Part shown: piece by piece, positions 1 through 5,234 of the stretch
Position numbering within the stretch: the stretch's first letter is position 1
Layout: each line of letters opens with the position of its first letter
Source of the DNA: Verrucomicrobiota bacterium
GTDB taxonomy: Bacteria > Verrucomicrobiota > Verrucomicrobiia > Opitutales > UBA953
Length of the DNA: 5,234 nucleotides
Assembly (NCBI GenBank): GCA_009924535.1
Contig: RFRI01000124.1
Coordinates: 1-5,234, forward strand
Reading direction: 5' to 3'
Translations under genes and position numbers: made by a program
The notes under the pieces: model-generated
Databases searched by the model: none
What the model saw: only the letters and a program-made list of their open reading frames with translations
Told to the model about the DNA's origin: nothing

Positions 1-1
1 G

Positions 2-712
2 GCCGCCCTCCGCGCCGCCTGGCAGCCGGGCTGCAAACTGCTCATCCTGAATTTTCCGACGAACCCGACCGGCGGCACCGCCGACCGTTCCAAGCTCGAG
101 GCCATCGCCAAGTTCGCCATCGAGAAGGACCTCCTGGTTGCTTCCGACGAAATCTACTCCGAACTCACGTTCGAAGGCGACCACGTCTCCATCGCCTCGC
201 TACCCGGCATGCGCGAGCGTACGGTCTTCCTGCACGGTTTCTCAAAGGCTTTCGCCATGACCGGCTTCCGTATTGGCTACGCCTGCGGTCCCGCCGCCGT
301 CATCGACGGCATGCTCAAGGTGCATCAATACGGCATCATGTGCGCTCCCATCATGAGCCAGGAAGCCGCCGTCGAAGCCCTGCGCAACGGCCGCGACTCG
401 ATGCTCCATATGCGCGACAAGTATCGCGAACGCCGTGACTTCATCGTCCGCCGTTTCAACGAGCTCGGCCTGAAGTGCCATCTCCCGCGCGGGGCTTTCT
501 ACGCCTTCCCGGACATCACCTCGACGGGCATGGACTCCATGACCTTCGCCCAGAAGCTCCTGGAGCAGCAGAAGGTGGCCATGGTCCCGGGTACGGCCTT
601 CGGCGCCGCCGGCGCCGGTTTCTGCCGTGCGTCCTTCTCGACCAGCTACGAGAAGATCCATGAGGCCGGCGAGCGCATCGCCCGCTTCCTGGACACCATC
701 CCGCGTCGCTGA
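2..712 (+). CDS. Class I/II PLP-dependent aminotransferase, C-terminal 236 residues (5' end outside window)
   Basis: The gene is open from the left edge of the window to TGA at 710-712, giving 236 visible residues of a family usually 380-400 long, so about 150 N-terminal residues are missing. Fold-type I aminotransferase landmarks appear in order. They are NPTG at visible residues 21-24, the SDEIY segment with Asp49 and Tyr52 (cofactor ring and phenol contacts), and SKAFAMTGFRIGY with Lys82 as the Schiff-base lysine (codon 245-247) and Arg90 for PLP phosphate. GFCRASFSTS near the C-terminus carries Arg209, the usual substrate alpha-carboxylate binder. Family knowledge: these cytoplasmic enzymes move an amino group between an amino acid and a 2-oxo acid. 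The HQYGIMCAPIMSQ stretch recalls the AspC/PatA-like branch, but substrate specificity cannot be read from the sequence, so no symbol is given. It lies 46 bases upstream of der, and the link to it is positional only. Internal ATGs such as 209 are not starts, because conserved motifs lie upstream of them. Confidence 0.93.
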   Translation, partial: AALRAAWQPGCKLLILNFPTNPTGGTADRSKLEAIAKFAIEKDLLVASDEIYSELTFEGDHVSIASLPGMRERTVFLHGFSKAFAMTGFRIGYACGPAAVIDGMLKVHQYGIMCAPIMSQEAAVEALRNGRDSMLHMRDKYRERRDFIVRRFNELGLKCHLPRGAFYAFPDITSTGMDSMTFAQKLLEQQKVAMVPGTAFGAAGAGFCRASFSTSYEKIHEAGERIARFLDTIPRR

Positions 713-758
713 CGCATCCTTGCTTGCTAGGCGGGCGGGTAGCCCCGACTGTCCTCCC

Positions 759-2417
759 ATGGAACGGAACACAGAAATTTCGCGCGCGGTAGCCATCGTG
801 GGCCGTCCCAACGTCGGCAAGAGCCGCCTCTTCAACCGTCTGGTGGGCCGCCGCATCTCGATCGTGCACGATCAGCCCGGGGTCACGCGCGACCTCATCA
901 CTTCCGACATCTTCGAGGGTCGCTACACCTTGATGGATACCGGTGGCATCGGCCTGTATCGCGCCGAGCTGACGCCTAAGCTCATCGCTGACGCCGTGGA
1001 AGAGCAGGTCGATTTCGCCCTCGCCGCCGCTGCGCTCGTGCTCCTCGTCGTCGACGCTTCCGAAGGCTGCACCGCCCTCGACCTCGAGGTCGCCGCCATG
1101 CTTCGCCAGGCCGGCAAGAAGGTCATCGTGGTCGCCAACAAGGCCGACACCGAAGAACGCGATGGACTGATGTCCGAGTTCTTCGCCCTCGGTTTCGGCG
1201 AGCCGCTCCTGATCTCCGCCGAACACGGCCGCGGCATCCCGCAGCTGCAGGCGCTGATCATCAAACACCTCGGACCTGAACCGACGACCCCGCGCGAAGA
1301 AGGCCCGCGCCCGATCCGCCTCGCCCTCGCCGGTCGACCGAACGTCGGCAAGAGCTCGCTCGGCAACCGCCTCCTCGGCGCCTCCCGCCTGATTGTCAGC
1401 GAAGTCGCCGGCACCACCCGCGACCCTGTCCGCGCCGGGCTTTCCCGCACCAAGGCCGATGGTTCCTTCGCCAAGTTCTCGCTCGTCGATACCGCCGGTC
1501 GTCGCACCGCCAACAAACGCGACACCCTCGATTTCTACTCGCAGGTCCGTTCCGACGAGATCCTCGCCGAGACCGATGTGGTCTTCCTCGTGCTGGATGC
1601 CGGCCAAGGCGTGACCCGTATCGACAAGCAGCTCGCGGGCGAACTCGCGCTCCTCGGTTGCGGCATCGTCCTCGTGGTCAATAAGTGGGACCTCGCTAAG
1701 AAGGCCTTCCGCGACAAGAACATCGATGGTTTCGAGGACGAAGAGGAATTCCGCGCCAAGTTCCGCTCGGCCATCCGCCGTGAGCTCTTCTTCCTGCCCG
1801 AGCCGCCGATCCTGTTCGTCTCCGCCCAGACCGGTCTCCGCGCCGAGGACATGCTCGACGCCGCCGAAGGCGTCTTCGTCCGCGCCGGCACCGCCATCTC
1901 CACCGGTCGCCTGAACCGCGTGGTGCAGGACCTGATGATCAAGCGTCCTCCGCGCATGGTCTCCGGCAAGCGCTTCAAGTGCTACTACGTGACGCAGATC
2001 TCGAAGCGCCCGATCCGTTTCCGCCTCTTCTGCAACTCCGAGGAACGCCTTGAGGACGCCTATCAGCGCTTCCTCGTGAAGGGCGTGCATGAGAGCTTCG
2101 ACCTCTCGGGCGTACCGCTCTTCCTGGATATCGTCGGCAAGCCGAAGCAGACGGGCCGTCGTGCCGGAGGTCCTGGCGCCGCCGCGGGCTCCCCGATGAC
2201 CGAAATCGAAGGCGAAGCCCGCAAGCCCCTGGCCAAGGTGGCTGGCAAGGCCGTCCTCGAGTCCGCTCCGAAGAAGGCCATCGGTCCGTCCGGTCCGCGC
2301 CTCGGTAAGTCCAAGAATCCGCGCAGCAAGAACGCTCCGGTCCGCAAGAAATCCTTCACCCGCTGGGATAAGCCGCGCTCGCTGAAGGGTCGCGCCGCGC
2401 GTCAGGCCCGCAAGTAA
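759..2417 (+). CDS. der: Ribosome assembly GTPase Der (EngA), with basic C-terminal extension
   Basis: This is a 552-residue protein with the tandem GTPase layout unique to Der/EngA. G domain 1 (about 11-170) has GRPNVGKS 15-22, PGVTRD 40-45, DTGG 60-63, NKAD 127-130 and SAEHG 153-157. After a short linker, G domain 2 (about 186-378) has GRPNVGKS 192-199, GTTRD 218-222, DTAGRR 244-249, NKWD 308-311 and SAQTG 355-359. A KH-like domain follows (about 380-463, with KRFKCYYVTQ and the GVPLFLDIV strand). Family knowledge: Der binds the 50S subunit and is needed for its late maturation in the cytoplasm. The ATG at 759 is chosen because GTPase homology begins about ten residues later. The frame is open upstream to an ATG at 627, but that stretch overlaps the aminotransferase and looks non-homologous. 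No Shine-Dalgarno is visible; the bases just before the start are pyrimidine-rich. Typical Der proteins are about 435-490 residues, and the excess is an 89-residue Lys/Arg-rich tail. fmt starts 3 bases after the stop. Confidence 0.96.
   Translation: MERNTEISRAVAIVGRPNVGKSRLFNRLVGRRISIVHDQPGVTRDLITSDIFEGRYTLMDTGGIGLYRAELTPKLIADAVEEQVDFALAAAALVLLVVDASEGCTALDLEVAAMLRQAGKKVIVVANKADTEERDGLMSEFFALGFGEPLLISAEHGRGIPQLQALIIKHLGPEPTTPREEGPRPIRLALAGRPNVGKSSLGNRLLGASRLIVSEVAGTTRDPVRAGLSRTKADGSFAKFSLVDTAGRRTANKRDTLDFYSQVRSDEILAETDVVFLVLDAGQGVTRIDKQLAGELALLGCGIVLVVNKWDLAKKAFRDKNIDGFEDEEEFRAKFRSAIRRELFFLPEPPILFVSAQTGLRAEDMLDAAEGVFVRAGTAISTGRLNRVVQDLMIKRPPRMVSGKRFKCYYVTQISKRPIRFRLFCNSEERLEDAYQRFLVKGVHESFDLSGVPLFLDIVGKPKQTGRRAGGPGAAAGSPMTEIEGEARKPLAKVAGKAVLESAPKKAIGPSGPRLGKSKNPRSKNAPVRKKSFTRWDKPRSLKGRAARQARK
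2148..2414 (+). other. Lys/Arg-rich, probably disordered C-terminal tail of Der
   Basis: This covers residues 464-552 of Der, after the KH-like domain ends at the DIVGKPK segment. By hand count it has 24 Lys/Arg against 5 Asp/Glu. It is rich in Gly, Pro, Ala and Ser, and its final third is the most basic. No Cys and almost no large hydrophobic patch is visible, so a folded domain is unlikely. Basic tails on ribosome-associated proteins often contact rRNA; that role here is inference. The reading frame is continuous with the KH domain and the codon bias does not change, so this does not look like a frameshift artefact. Confidence 0.8.
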
Positions 2418-2420
2418 AGC

Positions 2421-3413
2421 ATGCCGCGGAGATTGGTCCTGCTTGGTTCGGATGAGATCGCGCTCCCGGCTTTCGCCGCGGCCCGCGCCTTGCCCGACAC
2501 CGAAGTGGTGGCCGTGTATTCCCAGCCTGACCGTCCCGCCGGACGTGGTCAGGAGGTGCGGCCTAATCCGGTGGCCGCGTGGGCTCGTACCGAAGGCCTG
2601 ACGCTCCTGCAGCCGGAAAAACTCGAAGCCGCCGACGCGGCTCAGCTCGCCTCCTTGCGGGCCGACCTCGGCGTGGTGATGGCCTACGGGCAGCTGCTGA
2701 AGGAGGATTTCCTCGCGGCTCCGCGCCTCGGTTTCGTCAATTTCCACGGCTCGCTTCTCCCTGAACTCCGCGGCGCCACGCCCGTCGAGGGCGCCCTGGC
2801 GCTCGGTCTGGCTGAGACCGGCGTCTCGCTTCAGCAGGTCGTGCGTAAGCTCGATGCCGGCCCTATCCACGCCTCGGTGCGGACGGCGATCCGACCCGGC
2901 GAGGGCAGGGCGGCCCTGCGCGCCCGTCTGGGTCTCCTCGCCGGCTCTCTCGCTGCGTCCTCCCTGCCCGCGGTACTGGCCGGGACTTCGGTCGCGATTC
3001 CGCAGGATGAGGCCAAGGTCACTTTCGCCCGTCGTCTGACCCGCGCCGATGCGCCTCTGGATTTTCGTCAGCCCGCCGCCGGGCTGCGTCAGCGGATCCT
3101 TTCCGTCGAAGGCTGGCCGGGTTCCACGTTCGACCATCGCGCCGCCTTGATCAAGGTCGGCGCCGCGACGGCCGACGACTCCGCCGCGCCCGCCGCGCCC
3201 GGCACCATCCTCGCGGCCGATCGTTCCGGCGTCCGCATCGCCTGCGGTCAAGGCGTGCTGATCGTCACCCATCTGCAACGACCCGGAGGCAAGATGCTTC
3301 CGGCCGCTGAATTCCTGGCGGGATATCCGCTCGTCGTCGGCGAGGTCCTGGCCTCCGCCGAAATGCCTGCCTTCGTCTCCGATCGGCCGTTTCCGCGGGC
3401 GCCGAAGGCATAA
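2421..3413 (+). CDS. fmt: Methionyl-tRNA formyltransferase
   Basis: This 330-residue protein is close to the usual 310-320 of Fmt. The family enzyme transfers a formyl group from 10-formyltetrahydrofolate to Met-tRNA(fMet) in the cytoplasm, marking it for initiation. The N-terminal Rossmann-type catalytic domain (about 1-205) shows the QPDRPAGRG loop at 35-43, with the Arg42 equivalent implicated in tRNA recognition. It also has NFHGSLLP at 107-114, giving Asn107 and His109, and LDAGP with Asp145, completing the Asn-His-Asp active-site set. The C-terminal tRNA-binding domain (about 207-310) shows LTRADAPLDF, EGWPGSTF, PGTILAADRSGV and the QRPGGKMLPAAEFLAG signature. The ATG at 2421 places the first beta strand (RRLVLLGSDE) immediately, as expected. 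It follows the der stop (2415-2417) by 3 bases, in the same frame and without a strong Shine-Dalgarno, so translation may be coupled to der. The usual partner def (peptide deformylase) is not in the window. The loop before Asp145 is divergent (QQVVRKLDAGP). Confidence 0.95.
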   Translation: MPRRLVLLGSDEIALPAFAAARALPDTEVVAVYSQPDRPAGRGQEVRPNPVAAWARTEGLTLLQPEKLEAADAAQLASLRADLGVVMAYGQLLKEDFLAAPRLGFVNFHGSLLPELRGATPVEGALALGLAETGVSLQQVVRKLDAGPIHASVRTAIRPGEGRAALRARLGLLAGSLAASSLPAVLAGTSVAIPQDEAKVTFARRLTRADAPLDFRQPAAGLRQRILSVEGWPGSTFDHRAALIKVGAATADDSAAPAAPGTILAADRSGVRIACGQGVLIVTHLQRPGGKMLPAAEFLAGYPLVVGEVLASAEMPAFVSDRPFPRAPKA

Positions 3414-3451
3414 TCGCTTGATTAGCCCTCGCCGCTGGATGTCATAAGGCC

Positions 3452-3499
3452 ATGCGAGCCTTCCTTCTCTGCCTCTTCCTGGCCGTGGGAGCCATGGCG
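3452..3499 (+). other. Signal peptide of the OstA-like protein
   Basis: This encodes residues 1-16: a single basic residue near the start, about a dozen hydrophobic residues, then Ala-Met-Ala, which fits the small-x-small rule for signal peptidase I. The mature protein would begin at Gln17 (QQKEVSF). It supports the choice of ATG 3452, since any later start would lose the export signal. Cleavage position is predicted by eye only. Confidence 0.75.
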
Positions 3500-5233
3500 C
3501 AGCAGAAAGAGGTCTCTTTCCGCCAGGTCGTCGGTGGTTCCTTCTCCGGTTTTTCCGAGGATGAGAAGGCGGAGAAGATCTGGGAGGCGACCGCCAAGTT
3601 CATGCGTCCGACCGCCGAGCCCGGCGTCTGGGATATGGATGTCATCAAGGTGCAGTCGTTGCGCGGCGGCAAGCCGTACGCCGTCTTCACGAGCCCTAAC
3701 GGCACGATGGTCCCGGCTCGTCGCGCGGCGCAAGGCATCGGCCCCGTCCAGTCTTCCTCCCCGGCGTTCAACCTGACCGGCAAGGGCTGGAGCTGGCGTT
3801 CGACGCCCAAGGGCGACAGCTTCGCGATCCTCGCCGACGTCGTGGCCGAGCTTGACCTCGCCAAGCCGCTGTCCCGGCGCCTGCGTCTGCGCGCACCCCG
3901 CCTGGACGCCTCTCCCGTCGAAGGCGGCACGTTGATGGTCTTCCAGGGCGGCGTGGTCGCCGAACGTTTCGGCGAGCGCACCACCTGCGAGCGGCTTGAA
4001 TGTCTCGTCAGCGACGGGCCCGGCGGCGACGCCGCCTGCCGCTCCGTCGTCGCCTTGGGGCGCGTCGTCCGCGTGCTCGACAAGCAGACCTTGCGCGGCG
4101 ACAGCGCGACTTTCGATCCCAAGGACGACTCCGCCGAACTCATCGGGCATGTCGAACTCGAGGAGCCTGAGCTGAAGGCCTCCGCGCAGCGCCTACGTCA
4201 TCAGCCTAAGCTCGGCGTGACGCAGCTCTACGCCGGCGACGGCAAGCAGGTGCAGCTCCACCTGCGGCGCAAGCAGCAGGAGCCGGCCGATCTCGCCGGC
4301 GAGCTCGTCACGATCCGCCGCGATGCCGCTACGGGTGATTCCCAGGTCGAAGTGCAGGACAACGCCTCGTTCCTTTCGGCCCAATCTCATCTCACGGCCC
4401 GTCGGTTGGTCGCCTCCGAAGCGCGTGACGGCGCGAGCGTGCTCGTCGCCGAAGGCGGCGTGAAGGGCCGGCTCGAGGGCAACCAGTTCGAATCCGGCAA
4501 GGCCCGTTGGGATCGCGCGAAACGCATCCTCGATCTGGAGGGTTTGCCTCGCATCCGCGAAGCCCGCGGCTTGGAGGCCGCCGGATTCTCGATCCGTACC
4601 GATGCGCTGAAGGATCGCATCGAGATCCGTTCCGGCCCCGGCATCCGGGCCGCCATCCGTTTGCCCGCGGGCGAAATCGGCGCGGCTCCCGGCTTGGCCG
4701 AGGCCAACCAGGTCGTGGTCGTCACCGAAGAGGGCGCCATGCAGGTCGAGATGATGGGCGCGGTCCGTTATGTCGCCGGCACGATCACCACCGAGTCGGA
4801 CCAGATGGTGGCTTTCGCGACGCCCAAACCGAAGAAGACTTCCGAGTACGAGCTCAACAAGGCGATCCTGTCCGGACACGTCCGCTACTCCCAGCCTGGC
4901 CTGCGTTGCGCCGCCGAACGCATCGATCTCACGCCGGCCGTCCAGATCGAGGAAGTGCTGACCAGGGACGCCTTGGCCGGTCGGCCCCGCCTGCTCACGC
5001 TGTCGGGCGGCGCCGGCGCGACGCGTCCTCGTCTCTTCATGACCTCGACCGGCGGCAAGAACGTGGAGTTCGTCGCCGACGCGCACGAGGTGCTCACGAC
5101 GCCCGACCTCACCAAGTTTTTCCTGCGTGGCTCCGTGGCGATGGATTCGGATGGCACCGACGCCACCTGCGACCTGCTCGAAGGCATCGCGGCTCCCGAT
5201 AAGGTCGGCCATCTCGTGGCCCGTCAGGTCGTC
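3452..5233 (+). CDS. Exported OstA/LptA-LptC-like repeat protein, probable LPS transport factor (3' end outside window)
   Basis: The frame is open from ATG 3452 to the window edge: 594 codons, no stop, C-terminus missing. Residues 1-16 form a signal peptide: Arg2, a hydrophobic core AFLLCLFLAVGA, then a signal peptidase I-like AMA site before QQKE. The only Cys there lies inside the core, so it does not look like a lipoprotein. No transmembrane segment is obvious afterwards, and beta-prone alternating residues dominate. A motif with Gly-x-Val, then a short hairpin, then a polar-Ala/Cys-x-x-hydrophobic element recurs about seven times between residues 166 and 577. This pattern is reminiscent of the OstA/LptA jellyroll repeat, and residues about 110-150 (GKGWSWRS onward) recall LptC-like strands. 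Family knowledge: such proteins bridge the periplasm to carry LPS to the outer membrane. The function is inferred from pattern, not from catalytic residues. A short AAGG (3446-3449) lies only 2 bases before the start. The gap after fmt is 38 bases. Alternatives are the N-terminal part of an LptD-like protein or an unrelated beta-repeat envelope protein. Confidence 0.7.
   Translation, partial: MRAFLLCLFLAVGAMAQQKEVSFRQVVGGSFSGFSEDEKAEKIWEATAKFMRPTAEPGVWDMDVIKVQSLRGGKPYAVFTSPNGTMVPARRAAQGIGPVQSSSPAFNLTGKGWSWRSTPKGDSFAILADVVAELDLAKPLSRRLRLRAPRLDASPVEGGTLMVFQGGVVAERFGERTTCERLECLVSDGPGGDAACRSVVALGRVVRVLDKQTLRGDSATFDPKDDSAELIGHVELEEPELKASAQRLRHQPKLGVTQLYAGDGKQVQLHLRRKQQEPADLAGELVTIRRDAATGDSQVEVQDNASFLSAQSHLTARRLVASEARDGASVLVAEGGVKGRLEGNQFESGKARWDRAKRILDLEGLPRIREARGLEAAGFSIRTDALKDRIEIRSGPGIRAAIRLPAGEIGAAPGLAEANQVVVVTEEGAMQVEMMGAVRYVAGTITTESDQMVAFATPKPKKTSEYELNKAILSGHVRYSQPGLRCAAERIDLTPAVQIEEVLTRDALAGRPRLLTLSGGAGATRPRLFMTSTGGKNVEFVADAHEVLTTPDLTKFFLRGSVAMDSDGTDATCDLLEGIAAPDKVGHLVARQVV
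3947..5182 (+). repeat. Seven degenerate Gly-x-Val protein repeats (OstA-like jellyroll units)
   Basis: Within the exported protein, Gly-x-Val begins a recurring pattern at residues 166, 203, 232, 335, 436, 475 and 560. In most copies a hydrophobic residue precedes the Gly by one to three positions. About 11-16 residues after the Gly comes a polar-Ala/Cys/Ser element followed by a hydrophobic residue, for example TTCERLEC, KASAQRL, RCAAERIDL and DATCDLLEG. The repeat exists at protein level only; no DNA-level repeat is apparent. Copies are unevenly spaced (29 to 103 residues), so some units may be missed or badly degenerate between 235 and 335 and between 340 and 435. Confidence 0.5.
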
Positions 5234-5234
5234 G

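Noticed and set aside
209..211. ATG 209 as the aminotransferase start
   Set aside because: The NPTG and SDEIY motifs lie upstream in the same open frame, so the gene starts beyond the left edge.
736..747. Small CGGG/CCCG hairpin between the aminotransferase and der
   Set aside because: It has only four base pairs and no T-run, and is expected by chance in GC-rich sequence.
627..758. Possible earlier start of der at ATG 627
   Set aside because: It would overlap the aminotransferase by 86 bases and add 44 Ser/Arg/Pro/Ala-rich residues with no Der homology. ATG 759 puts the P-loop at the normal distance.
516..3278. A 920-codon open frame on the minus strand
   Set aside because: Its codons are exact reverse complements of der and fmt codons, which share one frame and lack TTA, CTA and TCA. 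The translation is low-complexity, rich in Gly, Ala, Arg, Glu and Asp, with no recognisable domain, while the plus strand encodes two conserved proteins.
3411..3424. Perfect 5-base inverted repeat (TAATC, loop GCTT, GATTA) over the fmt stop
   Set aside because: The stem is short and AT-rich and has no following T-run, so it is not a convincing terminator; it may be chance.
3439..3447. Two-codon ATG-TCA-TAA mini-ORF just before the exported protein gene
   Set aside because: It could in principle affect initiation at 3452, but a nine-base start-stop occurs easily by chance and nothing else supports a leader role.
4507..5202. A 231-codon plus-strand frame rich in Arg, Gly and His
   Set aside because: It lies inside the exported protein gene in another frame and has the composition typical of a GC-rich shadow frame.
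3422..5212. Two long minus-strand open frames (3422-4150 and 4193-5212)
   Set aside because: They are codon-aligned with the exported protein gene and are split only at its single CTA codon (4193-4195). The plus-strand frame has a signal peptide and family-like repeats; these do not.

Overview
This 5.2 kb, high-GC window carries four plus-strand protein genes packed head to tail. The layout is: a class I PLP-dependent aminotransferase missing its N-terminus (2-712); the double-GTPase ribosome assembly factor Der/EngA (759-2417); methionyl-tRNA formyltransferase Fmt (2421-3413); and a large exported protein that runs off the right edge (3452-5233). The last gene is the least familiar. It has a signal peptide and a repeated motif resembling the OstA/LptA/LptC beta-jellyroll family of lipopolysaccharide transport. 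Spacers are 46, 3 and 38 bases. None holds a convincing terminator or promoter, so the genes could be co-transcribed. I see no RNA gene, mobile element, CRISPR array or credible minus-strand gene.

Organism: the high GC content, strong GC-ending codon bias and an exported LPS-transport-like protein suggest a Gram-negative (diderm) bacterium. The poor Shine-Dalgarno sites, the divergent Der and Fmt sequences and the long OstA-like protein fit the PVC group, perhaps Verrucomicrobiota (Opitutae-like). That placement is inference from general impression, not a search.

Functionally, Der (50S subunit maturation) and Fmt (formylation of initiator Met-tRNA) are translation genes and lie only 3 bases apart. 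The aminotransferase belongs to amino-acid metabolism. The last gene probably belongs to envelope biogenesis. I see no evidence of a new defence, mobile or biosynthetic system. The points most worth a second look are the multi-repeat OstA-like protein, the basic C-terminal tail of Der, and the altered substrate-side loop of Fmt. Long open minus-strand frames antisense to der, fmt and the last gene arise because these genes almost never use TTA, CTA or TCA codons.
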